Shown: positions 8,248 through 16,226 of the stretch, in pieces | Layout: each line of letters starts with the position of its first letter | Position numbering within the stretch: position 1 is the stretch's first letter | Source: Chthoniobacter flavus | GTDB lineage: Bacteria > Verrucomicrobiota > Verrucomicrobiia > Chthoniobacterales > Chthoniobacteraceae | Assembly (NCBI GenBank): GCA_945861435.1 | Contig: CAMAUX010000032.1 | Span: 1 to 58,812, forward strand | Direction of reading: 5' to 3' | Length of the DNA stretch: 58,812 nucleotides | Translations under genes and position numbers: made by a program | Notes under the pieces: generated by a model | Seen by the model: only the letters and a program-made list of their open reading frames with translations | Database searches by the model: none | Told to the model about the DNA's origin: nothing

Positions 8248-9227
8248 ACTTCGAAGGAGAACTCAGAGAGGAGGCTGTGTCCCAGCACGCCGAACGGCTG
8301 CAACTCCTGGAGGCGGGCTCCATCCCCTCCAACCGGCTCTCGGAGCTGGCATTGCCGCAGCGGGTTCGCGTCGTGGGTGATTGGCTCTGTGAGGCTGACC
8401 TTGTGTTTGTCTTTGCCCGGCGTGGGCTTGGCAAGACGTGGTTCAGCCTCGCGCTGGCCTGCGCTATTGCCTCCAAAAAACACATTGGCCCGTGGCCGGT
8501 GCATGTGAACCTGCCCGTGCTGTATGTAGACGGAGAGATGCCGTACGAGACCATCCAGCAACGCACCGCGGGGCTTGGCGCTTCCGACGCGCTTGCGGTG
8601 TTAAACCACGAGGCGCTGTTTCATAAAACGGGCGCGGTGCTGAACCTGACCGATACAGCCTGGCAGAACGCCGTGACCCGCCATTGCCTGAATAACGGCT
8701 TCAAAGTGTTGGTGCTCGACAACCTGTCCTGCCTGTTTTCGGGCGTGAAAGAGAACGACGCCGACGCCTGGGAAGCGGTGCTGCCCTGGTTGCTGGAACT
8801 CAGACGGCACCGCATCGCCGTGGTGATTGTCGCTCACTCGGGCCGGGACGGAAAAAACATGCGGGGCACGAGCCGGCGCGAAGACGCTGCCTTTTCGGTG
8901 ATCCGCCTCGACGACCCTCAGGAAACGGGTGAACCGCGCAACGGAGCCCGCTTCTTGATGCGCTTCACCAAGGATCGCAACAGCTCGGCGGAGCAGGCAG
9001 TGAGGGAATGGCTGTTCCAAACCCAGCCAGACGGTGGCGTGGAGATCTCCACCAAGCAGGCGGACGGAATCGAGATAGTCTTCCAATGGGTGCAGGACGG
9101 GCTGACCAGTTGCTCGGAGATCGCCGAAGAAATGGGCATCAGCAAGGGCACCGTCTCCAGAATGGCCAAAAAGCTGGTCGGAGTCGGGCGGTTGAAGGCG
9201 AACGGCAGACATTACGCCCTGCCGTAA
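8244..9227 (+). CDS. RecA-like / AAA_25-type replicative helicase (RepA-like)
   Basis: A 327-residue P-loop ATPase. I place the start at TTG 8244 (LNFEGELREE), which overlaps the primase stop; an AGGAGGT ribosome binding site lies at 8231-8237, an ideal distance. Walker A is FARRGLGKTWF (about residue 60), Walker B is KVLVLDNLSCLF (about 155), and IAVVIVAHSGRDGKN carries the following sensor His. The C-terminus is a winged HTH: SEIAEEMGISKGTVSRMAKK. RepA/AAA_25 proteins are hexameric helicases of plasmids and integrative elements. The HTH may bind the GGAAACG iterons that begin 11 nt after its stop. Confidence 0.87.
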   Translation: MNFEGELREEAVSQHAERLQLLEAGSIPSNRLSELALPQRVRVVGDWLCEADLVFVFARRGLGKTWFSLALACAIASKKHIGPWPVHVNLPVLYVDGEMPYETIQQRTAGLGASDALAVLNHEALFHKTGAVLNLTDTAWQNAVTRHCLNNGFKVLVLDNLSCLFSGVKENDADAWEAVLPWLLELRRHRIAVVIVAHSGRDGKNMRGTSRREDAAFSVIRLDDPQETGEPRNGARFLMRFTKDRNSSAEQAVREWLFQTQPDGGVEISTKQADGIEIVFQWVQDGLTSCSEIAEEMGISKGTVSRMAKKLVGVGRLKANGRHYALP

Positions 9228-9237
9228 CGCCGCGCTT

Positions 9238-9405
9238 CGTTTCCCGTTTCCGTGCCTAGGGCGGAAACGGGGAAACGAAGGGAAACGAAAGTGGAAACGG
9301 GCCGGAAACGAAACCGCTTTTACATTGTAAAAACGGAAACGGGCAGGAAACGAAAGTCTTCAAAACTGGAAACGAAACGCCCCCTTTTTTGAAGCGCTCG
9401 TTTCC
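9238..9405. promoter_or_regulatory. Iteron cluster, candidate replication origin
   Basis: Eight direct copies of GGAAACG start at 9263, 9271, 9281, 9293, 9304, 9335, 9346 and 9368. Three inverted copies (CGTTTCC) start at 9238, 9245 and 9399. Between the fifth and sixth direct copies lies the perfect AT-rich palindrome TTTTACAtTGTAAAA (9318-9332), a possible melting site. The cluster lies directly behind the primase-helicase pair and before the convergent defence operon. This is the layout of iteron-type origins in plasmids and in P4-like satellites. Confidence 0.75.
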
Positions 9406-9442
9406 ACCTTTTGCACCAACCGGGGCAACGCCTCGGAGGCGC

Positions 9443-10723
9443 TCAGCTGAAGCTCACCGCGCTCCCGTCGAAACACCTGCGGCAACGCCGACACACATCC
9501 GTGATGTCGTCCTTTCCGTTCAGCGGACACACCACCTCACGCCGGTACTTCCGGACATCACCTGTGGGCTTGTAGCTGTCGAAGAAAAGAACGGCGATCC
9601 CCTCCAGCCCTTCAGCGTCCGGCACCTCGTCCCTGTCGCATTGGTAGGAAAAGAAGTGGTTCTGGCTCCTCGGCTTTTGTTTCAGGAAATCCGCCCGGCG
9701 CCCGAGTGAATGCTTATCCAGGCTGAAATGGATGAACACATTCGGCGCCTGCTCGATTTGAGCCGCCCAGTCGGGCAACCGGGTCACCACCCAGATCGGA
9801 ATATCCGGCCGGATCTTACCCAGATGATTAATCGCCTCCACATTCTCCTTAAACAGGTCGCCGCCCCCGTTCCACCGGATGAATGTCAACCCGAGCCGGT
9901 CGTACTCCATCGCAACCCGCTCCGCAAAGGCCGCAGGGTTGGCCTGCATCGTTGCCATGACCTTCCACTGGTGACGGAGCGAGTTCGACCAACTCGGGGC
10001 GCCCACCGCGAAATAACATGTCTTCATGCAGACCGCCGTCGGCCGGCAGGTCGCTCCAATCGGCACATTCACGCTGTAGCCAGTCACCTTGTTGAACGAG
10101 AGGGCGTTCTCGTACGAACCAAGCAGCTCGGTTTGCCCAGACTCCATGATGCCGCGAGTCTTCTCCATCACGCGCCCCACACGGACACTCCGCGGAAGGG
10201 CCTTCCGGAGGGCGCCATGCCGCTCCTCCACGGCTTCGTGCGGCTGCCCGGTCTGGCCGGACGCAATGGTTCGAACCTTTGCTGCTACCGCCTCAACCAC
10301 GGTACGCGCATCCGCAGGCGTCCACCGTCTCGGGGAGGAACGCACATGAATGGTCCAGCCCGTCCCCGGTTTCATGAAACTGAGCTTCTCGGCCAGGGTA
10401 CGGATCGGGATCGCATGGGATAGGGGCAACTCCTCCACGATCTTCACAGGCAACCGCACGGGGAAAATCCCGTCGCTCCAGATCTTCGCCGTGTCCCAGT
10501 AGGCGGGGCCGGTCACCTCCATGACCCCGACAAAGGTAGACACCTTGCTGACATAACACAGGATCTTGTCGCCCGGCTTCAGTCGGCCGGCCATCAGCTT
10601 CTTCTTCTCGGTGAACCCCATCACCCGCCCGCCGTGCGCCTTGAACTCCCGCCACGATTCAATGGTGAACAGTCCGAGGTAATGCTCGGGAGGCAGGGAG
10701 GACTGTGCGTTCGGTGCGCTCAC
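9443..10723 (-). CDS. EVE-domain / GP88-like fusion protein
   Basis: A 426-residue protein from GTG 10723, 6 nt after the hsdR stop, with AAGGG in the hsdR tail as ribosome binding site. Residues about 13-125 resemble an EVE (PUA-like) domain: HYLGLFTIESWREF, KPGDKILCYVSKVSTFVGVM, TGPAYWD and FPVRLPVKIVEELP. EVE domains read modified bases in DNA or RNA. Residues about 165-426 resemble the phage GP88 domain: a Cys cluster, CRPTAVCMKTCYF (about 230), FIRWNGGGDLF, and a final CPLNGKDDITDVCRRCRRC with four more Cys. The Cys sets suggest a metal cluster and a radical-SAM-like fold (inference). As last gene of the Type I operon it is a likely accessory of restriction or base modification. Confidence 0.7.
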   Translation of the reverse strand: MSAPNAQSSLPPEHYLGLFTIESWREFKAHGGRVMGFTEKKKLMAGRLKPGDKILCYVSKVSTFVGVMEVTGPAYWDTAKIWSDGIFPVRLPVKIVEELPLSHAIPIRTLAEKLSFMKPGTGWTIHVRSSPRRWTPADARTVVEAVAAKVRTIASGQTGQPHEAVEERHGALRKALPRSVRVGRVMEKTRGIMESGQTELLGSYENALSFNKVTGYSVNVPIGATCRPTAVCMKTCYFAVGAPSWSNSLRHQWKVMATMQANPAAFAERVAMEYDRLGLTFIRWNGGGDLFKENVEAINHLGKIRPDIPIWVVTRLPDWAAQIEQAPNVFIHFSLDKHSLGRRADFLKQKPRSQNHFFSYQCDRDEVPDAEGLEGIAVLFFDSYKPTGDVRKYRREVVCPLNGKDDITDVCRRCRRCFDGSAVSFS

Positions 10724-10729
10724 TTCTGC

Positions 10730-13705
10730 TTATCCCTTCGCCGCAGGTGATTTTGAGCGTCCCGCCAGATACCACTCAAAAAGCCGGTTAAAGAACTCCT
10801 TCGACACCTCCGCGTCGTCGCTCACCTTTTTGTAAAACGCGAAGTTCTCGTTGATGAGGTCTTCGAACGCGTTTTCCGCAACCTGCCGGAAGGTCGCCTC
10901 CACGGCGTGCCGCGCGCCGTTCTTGAGCTGTTGCCGGAGCGCCTCGTCTTCGCCGATCTTCTTTTCGAGCTGCTTGATGACCATCACCTCATCATCCGTG
11001 AACGAGGTGTTGAACCGCGTATTGAGGTCTTCGATGATCTTCGACAGCGCTTCGTGGTCCTCTTCGTTCAATGCCGCGCCCCCGCCGTACTTGAGCGGGT
11101 CCTCCCTCACCTCGCCCCGTTGCAGCGCTATGTCCTTTTTCTCGTTCTTGCGCACCGCGAGCTTTTCCATGTCGACCATGCCGAGCACTTCCAGCGGCAG
11201 CGCGCCCGTCTTTCCCGGCAGTTTCGGCAACAAAAACCGCAGAAACACGAAGAGCTTCTCCAGCCCCGGGTCATGGATGGAAACAAGCCCGGACAGGAAG
11301 GCGTAGAGCTTCACAAAATCCCGCGCCTTGGATTTGTAGTCCACCTGCGCCTCCTCGGGCTCCGCCAGCCAGCGCTTGGCCACCGGATCCGCCGCCGCAT
11401 GGAGCTTTTCCACACTCCGCTTCGACGCAAACCAAAGCCCGGCAAACGCCTCCACCTCCGACTCCTCGTGGACGCCGAACTTTTCGAGGTCGGTGCGGAT
11501 GTTGTACAGCTCGTTGGGATCCGTCCCCTTGGAGAGCGTGACGCGGTCGTAGAACGGCTGGAAACTTTTCTCGATGTCTTCGGCGCTGTTTTCGAAATCC
11601 AGGACAAAGGTCTCCTCCTTGCCCACCATGGTGCGGTTCAGGCGCGAGAGCGTTTGCACGCAGGTGACCCCGCTCAGCTTTTTGTCCACATACATCGCCA
11701 CCAGCTTCGGCTGGTCGAACCCCGTCTGAAACTTGCTCGCCACAATCAGGATCCGGTATTCATCGCCCTCAAACCGGTCGCCCGTCGCCGCCTCGGGGAA
11801 GCCGTTCATCCTGGCTTCGGTATATTCCTGCCCGTCCTTGGAATCCTTCACCACATCCGTGAACGCCACCAGTGCCTTGAACGGGTTCCCGAGGGATTGC
11901 AGATGCGCGTCCATGGCCAGCCGGTAGCGCACGGCGTGCAACCGCGACGAAGTGACGATCATCGCCTTGGCTTTCCCACCCAGTTTGCCGCTGACCGTGC
12001 TCTGAAAATGCTCCACCATGAGTGCGACTTTCTTGGCGATCGTCCGTTCGTTGCTGCTCACAAACCGCCGCAGCAGTGACTTGGCCTTGGTGCCGTCGAA
12101 GGTGGGATCGTCCTCCACCTTTTTCAGCAACGCCCAGTACTGGTCGTAGGTCGTGTAGTTGCGGAGCACATCCAAAATGAAGCCCTCCTCGATCGCCTGC
12201 CGCATCGTGTACAGGCTGAAGGGGCGGAACGATCCGTCCGCCTGCCTTGTCCCAAACTGCTGGAGCGTTTCCGGCTTGGGCGTCGCGGTGAAGGCGAAAT
12301 AGCTCACATTCCGTTGCGGCCCGCGCGTCTTCAACTCCTCCAAAATCCGGTCCTCGGTGGTCTTTTCCTCCTCGTCCTTCTGGTCGTCCTCGGAGGAATA
12401 CGACAATACCTTCTGCACCGCCTTGGCGCTCTCGCCCGCCTGGGAGGAATGCGCTTCATCCACGATCACCGCAAAGCGTTCGCCCGGCAGTTCGCCCATG
12501 CTGTCCATGATCACCCCAAACTTTTGCAGCGTGGTGACGATGATGCGTTTGCCATCCTCCAGCGCCGATTTAAGGTCCTTGGAGGTCATTCCGTCCTCGG
12601 AGGCGATGTTGACCAGCATGCCCTTGGTCTCGATCACCTGGGTCAGCGTGCGCTGCAACTGGCGGTCGATCACACGCCGGTCGGAGATGACGACCACCGA
12701 ACTGAACACCGGCTTGCCTTCCGCTGTGTGCAGGGTGGCGAGACTGTTCGCCAGCCACGCGATGCAGTTGGTCTTGCCGCTGCCGGCGCTGTGCTGGTTG
12801 AGGTAACGCCTGCCCGCTCCGTGCTTCTGGGCGTCGGCCCCCAGTTCGCGCACGCAGGCCAGTTGGTGAAACCGCGGGAAGATCTGCCGCTGTTTGTCGG
12901 TCTTCCGGCCCTTGTCATCCAGCACATCCACCACGCGGATGAAGCGTTGGATGAGGTCGAGGATGCGCGGCTTTTGCCAGATTTCCTGCCACAGATAACC
13001 TGTCGCGTACCCGGTCTGACATGGCGGATTGCCCGCGCCCCCGTCCGCGCCCCGGTTGAAGGGGAGGAACTGGGTTTTGGCTCCGGCCAGTTCGGTGGCC
13101 ACATAGACAAGATCGTTGTCCACGGCGAAGTGGGCAAGGCAGCGCCGGAACCGGAACAGCGGTTCCTTGGGGTCGCGCGTCTCCTTGTACTGCTTCATCG
13201 CGTGGCCGACATTCTGGCCCGAGATCTGGTTTTTCAGTTCGCTGGTGAAGATGGGCAGCCCGTTCAGGAAGAGAACCAGGTCGAGCGACTTTTCGTCCGT
13301 CTCGGAAAACTTCAGCTGCCGCTGCACATGCAGAAGGTTCTCCTGATACAGCCGGCGGCTTTCCTCGGCCACCGGGTTGGTGGGTTCGAAGTAGCAAAGG
13401 TCGAAATGGCCGCCGCCGATGATGTCGAAGCCGCGGCGCAGGGCGTGCAGCGTGCCTTCCTTGTCCACGACCTCCTTGATGCGCTTGAGCAGGTTGCGGC
13501 GGGCCTCGTCCAGGTCGCCGATCAACTTGCAGTAGCCTTCCCATTTCTTGGGCTGGGTGGCGCGGAGGAAGGAGAGGACCGTGTCGGGGCGCAGGCACAG
13601 GGCTTTGTCGTAATCCTCCTGTTGCGCGGGAAAGAAGCCATGCCGGGTGAGCAGGACCTCTTCAATATGGGCTTCAAACGCGGCTTCGGAGGTGACTTTG
13701 GCCAT
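10730..13705 (-). CDS. hsdR: Type I restriction enzyme, R (restriction/translocase) subunit
   Basis: A 991-residue HsdR. The N-terminal PD-(D/E)XK nuclease is visible as SLDLVLFLNGLPIFTSELKN (Asp and E-x-K), about residues 145-165. The SF2 translocase follows: Walker A in NQHSAGSGKTNCIAW (about 302), DEAH box in FAVIVDEAHSSQAGES (about 413), YFAFTATPKPETL (motif III) and KFQTGFDQPKLVAMYVD (motif V). The C-terminal helical region would dock on HsdM/HsdS. It pumps unmodified DNA past the bound complex and cuts at a distance. Start ATG 13705 lies 3 nt after the hsdS stop, so it is co-translated with hsdS. Confidence 0.96.
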   Translation of the reverse strand: MAKVTSEAAFEAHIEEVLLTRHGFFPAQQEDYDKALCLRPDTVLSFLRATQPKKWEGYCKLIGDLDEARRNLLKRIKEVVDKEGTLHALRRGFDIIGGGHFDLCYFEPTNPVAEESRRLYQENLLHVQRQLKFSETDEKSLDLVLFLNGLPIFTSELKNQISGQNVGHAMKQYKETRDPKEPLFRFRRCLAHFAVDNDLVYVATELAGAKTQFLPFNRGADGGAGNPPCQTGYATGYLWQEIWQKPRILDLIQRFIRVVDVLDDKGRKTDKQRQIFPRFHQLACVRELGADAQKHGAGRRYLNQHSAGSGKTNCIAWLANSLATLHTAEGKPVFSSVVVISDRRVIDRQLQRTLTQVIETKGMLVNIASEDGMTSKDLKSALEDGKRIIVTTLQKFGVIMDSMGELPGERFAVIVDEAHSSQAGESAKAVQKVLSYSSEDDQKDEEEKTTEDRILEELKTRGPQRNVSYFAFTATPKPETLQQFGTRQADGSFRPFSLYTMRQAIEEGFILDVLRNYTTYDQYWALLKKVEDDPTFDGTKAKSLLRRFVSSNERTIAKKVALMVEHFQSTVSGKLGGKAKAMIVTSSRLHAVRYRLAMDAHLQSLGNPFKALVAFTDVVKDSKDGQEYTEARMNGFPEAATGDRFEGDEYRILIVASKFQTGFDQPKLVAMYVDKKLSGVTCVQTLSRLNRTMVGKEETFVLDFENSAEDIEKSFQPFYDRVTLSKGTDPNELYNIRTDLEKFGVHEESEVEAFAGLWFASKRSVEKLHAAADPVAKRWLAEPEEAQVDYKSKARDFVKLYAFLSGLVSIHDPGLEKLFVFLRFLLPKLPGKTGALPLEVLGMVDMEKLAVRKNEKKDIALQRGEVREDPLKYGGGAALNEEDHEALSKIIEDLNTRFNTSFTDDEVMVIKQLEKKIGEDEALRQQLKNGARHAVEATFRQVAENAFEDLINENFAFYKKVSDDAEVSKEFFNRLFEWYLAGRSKSPAAKG

Positions 13706-13708
13706 GGG

Positions 13709-15031
13709 TCAGTTTGCGGGGTGTTGGCGCACATCAATCTGGCCCGTGACGGCGGCGGAGATGAGGGCGGTGCGGCGTTCGTGCAGCAGGTCGATGGCGC
13801 GCTCGGCCTCGGCTGTCAGTTCGTCGAATCGGGCGAGTTCGGTGTCTAGGTAAGCGACGATGTCTTTCTGTTCATGGATGTCTGGTAACGGTAGAAGTGT
13901 TTGGGCCAAATAATTATGCTCGATGCTTTCGACCGTTGCGCCCTGCTTGGCCCAATCAAATAAAAGTTGTTCATTGTTGCCTTGCACCCAGCGGAGGAAA
14001 AACTGAGGCACACATTTCTTTGTTTCGAATGACAGCGCCTTCATGTCTTGGTTCAGCGCGACGGCGGTTTCATTAATAGCAATAGGAATTGTGTGTTTTA
14101 GGATTCCCGATCTAACAACGATCAACACTCTTCCGGGCTTTAATAAGTTCGACGCGCTGTTTCGGAGTCCCTCTTCTGAAATTGATTCTTCTGCACCATC
14201 GATGCGATCTGCCTTCATGTCCTTGGGAGATACCCAAGGGATGTTCCCGTTCCAATAAGCGGGATTATCTCGGCTTGGCGTTCCTCCGCCCGAAAAAGTT
14301 GCTACGCTTTTTAGCCGTTTCACCTCCCAATGCGCCGGGACATCGCCGAGCCAAGGGATGCCGGAAGGCTTGGTGGGAGCGTTTGGGTGGAGGCCTTTGG
14401 TGACGGCGTGGGAGATGACGGCCTGGCGTTTTTCTTTGAGCAGTGCGATGAGCCGCCGCTGCTCCGCCACCAGCCCATCGATCTTCGCCGTCTCCCGGTC
14501 CAGAAACTCCGCGATGGCGGTTTGCTCGGCGAGAGGGGGGAAGGCGCCCCAGAAGCGGTAAATATCCGCAGGGCTTGCTCGTTGATGGCTGTTCGTGACA
14601 GACGTAACAGTGGATTCGAGCTTTTGTCGAAATCCCTCCGTCCTTACCAGATAGTGGAGGTATTGGATCTCACAATTAAATGGTTCGAGTGCTACGAATT
14701 CGGTAGAACACAAAGTCAACGCTTGTTGAGAATCTGCAATGCAAATAGTTCCTTTACGGGGATTTAGTTTTGAAACAAGGACGACCCTCCTTTTTATTAC
14801 TTGTTTGCCGCTCGCAATTTCACTCCCGTTTTCCAATTGACCCGTGCCGGTTTCTTGAACGACTGGAATCGAATAGTGAAAGACCTCCAATCCCTTAAAC
14901 TCGCTTGGGTCAAGTTGAGCGCGGGAATAGGACAGACAACTGTCTGACCGTTTCACCTCCCAGTGCTCTGGCACGTCACCGAGCCATTCCACGCCGCTGG
15001 CCTTGTATTTGGGATAACGCGGGAAGCTCAT
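13709..15031 (-). CDS. hsdS: Type I restriction enzyme, S (specificity) subunit
   Basis: A 440-residue HsdS with two target-recognition domains separated by conserved helices. Each half opens with the typical motif: [20 protein letters not shown] near the N-terminus and [19 protein letters not shown] near the middle. The helical spacers include [19 protein letters not shown] and a matching C-terminal [20 protein letters not shown]. It sets the bipartite sequence methylated by HsdM and cut by HsdR. I start at ATG 15031, in an ATGA overlap with the abi stop; a longer upstream frame reads through abi and is not the protein. Confidence 0.95.
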   Translation of the reverse strand: MSFPRYPKYKASGVEWLGDVPEHWEVKRSDSCLSYSRAQLDPSEFKGLEVFHYSIPVVQETGTGQLENGSEIASGKQVIKRRVVLVSKLNPRKGTICIADSQQALTLCSTEFVALEPFNCEIQYLHYLVRTEGFRQKLESTVTSVTNSHQRASPADIYRFWGAFPPLAEQTAIAEFLDRETAKIDGLVAEQRRLIALLKEKRQAVISHAVTKGLHPNAPTKPSGIPWLGDVPAHWEVKRLKSVATFSGGGTPSRDNPAYWNGNIPWVSPKDMKADRIDGAEESISEEGLRNSASNLLKPGRVLIVVRSGILKHTIPIAINETAVALNQDMKALSFETKKCVPQFFLRWVQGNNEQLLFDWAKQGATVESIEHNYLAQTLLPLPDIHEQKDIVAYLDTELARFDELTAEAERAIDLLHERRTALISAAVTGQIDVRQHPAN

Positions 15032-15930
15032 GCCTTTTTTTCTTTCCAGAGTGGTTGATGCCGCCAGTTCCCGGGGAACCCCATGGCTGTTACCGGAACC
15101 GTGTATTCTTCGAGGAGCCCCAGAAGCCGTTTTCGCCACTGGTGGCGGGGGGCAATCTGATCCATACAATGCAAAAGAATGAGGAGGGAGTTATAGAGTT
15201 TGCGGGAGCCCTGTGCAAATTGCGGCGCGAGGATCGCCGGTTTGTGGGGGTGCTTCGGGGTCACGGAAAACTCACGGTTCCAGAGCCGACTGTGGTGGGC
15301 ACACACATTCCGAACCACTGTCAGGTGGTGGAGCCATGATTGGAGAACGCCTTGATCGAGGCCATAAACGGATGCAATGGCGGACCGTGTAGGCATCGGC
15401 TTTAGGTTGGCATACCAGCGCGATAACAAACCCAGCGACATCACCTCGCATACCGCCCAGACAGGGGGAAGGGCTTCGGAGTATGTGTTCGTCAGATGCT
15501 GGATGAAGGTTTCATCGGACCGCCCAACCTCTTTCTCCAGCGACTCCCGGTTGGAACTCCATTTGTCCGGGTGGAAAGCGAGGGAGGCATCCATGTGCGC
15601 ATGGGGGCCGTGCCGGTGTGCGAGTTGATACGCCCACTGGGTCCGAACGGAGACCTCGATGCGTTCCAGTGCGTCGAGCACAAGCAATCGCAGTTCCCGG
15701 TCGAACTTGTAGAGATTTAGAACCTCCCGAAAATCGGTTCCCGGTCGAAACTGATGGGTGCTGTGATCGGATTCAAAAGGCAACCAGTAGGCCCCAAGCC
15801 GGTAGTAGTTCAGGTGCTGGAGGTAAAACTCGGCCTCGGCTTGATCCTCCACGAGCATCCCCCGGGAGCGCAGCAATTCAACCTGCTGCCCAAATGTGAT
15901 GGGAGGCTTCGGGTAGGGGCGCCTGCTCAC
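15028..15930 (-). CDS. Abi family (Abi_2 / AbiD-AbiF type) HEPN protein
   Basis: A 300-residue abortive-infection-type protein. Typical Abi_2 features: [18 protein letters not shown] at the start, [47 protein letters not shown], and the HEPN RNase motif R-x4-6-H in [16 protein letters not shown] (about residue 206). Such proteins are thought to cleave RNA when phage infect. I start at GTG 15930 because GGAGGG lies at ribosome-binding distance; upstream residues of the open frame are not conserved. It ends in an ATGA overlap with hsdS, so it is a built-in member of the restriction operon, placed between hsdM and hsdS. Confidence 0.88.
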   Translation of the reverse strand: MSRRPYPKPPITFGQQVELLRSRGMLVEDQAEAEFYLQHLNYYRLGAYWLPFESDHSTHQFRPGTDFREVLNLYKFDRELRLLVLDALERIEVSVRTQWAYQLAHRHGPHAHMDASLAFHPDKWSSNRESLEKEVGRSDETFIQHLTNTYSEALPPVWAVCEVMSLGLLSRWYANLKPMPTRSAIASVYGLDQGVLQSWLHHLTVVRNVCAHHSRLWNREFSVTPKHPHKPAILAPQFAQGSRKLYNSLLILLHCMDQIAPRHQWRKRLLGLLEEYTVPVTAMGFPGNWRHQPLWKEKKA

Positions 15931-16226
15931 AGGCTGATTCCCTCCATGAGTTTTTCCCGCGTGATGGGTAAAAACAAGTGACCCGCCGGTTTGAGGAACG
16001 CTTTCGCGTCTAGCCTTGGCGGGTTCTGTTGGGCACAAAGTGTTCCAAAAAACAGCGGGGCGCAAGGGGGAAGCTGTAACTTTTTCCAAACGACTGGCAA
16101 CCGGTCTGCTGGCGAAAATACGGAAGTTCGACCGCAACCCGTAGCCCGGAGCTCGGAGGCGAATTGTCCAGAGATTCCAGATGGTTTACCTCTGAAAAAA
16201 GCGTGCATCGGTGGACTGACACTCAT
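15927..16226 (-). CDS. Possible 99-residue coupling ORF between hsdM and abi
   Basis: The frame starts [17 protein letters not shown] at an ATG in an ATGA overlap with the hsdM stop (16226-16223) and ends MEGISL at a TGA that overlaps the abi GTG start (GTGA, 15930-15927). It thus bridges the 292-nt gap in a chain of overlapping genes. I do not recognise the product. Composition is against a strong protein-coding call: third-position GC is lower than in neighbours, and there is no domain pattern. It may be a leader-type frame that keeps ribosomes moving into abi, or chance. Confidence 0.35.
   Translation of the reverse strand: MSVSPPMHAFFRGKPSGISGQFASELRATGCGRTSVFSPADRLPVVWKKLQLPPCAPLFFGTLCAQQNPPRLDAKAFLKPAGHLFLPITREKLMEGISL

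Noticed and set aside
12314-13849. 511-codon open frame opposite hsdR
   Set aside because: Shadow of hsdR; its composition reflects the antisense strand and it crosses the hsdS-hsdR border.
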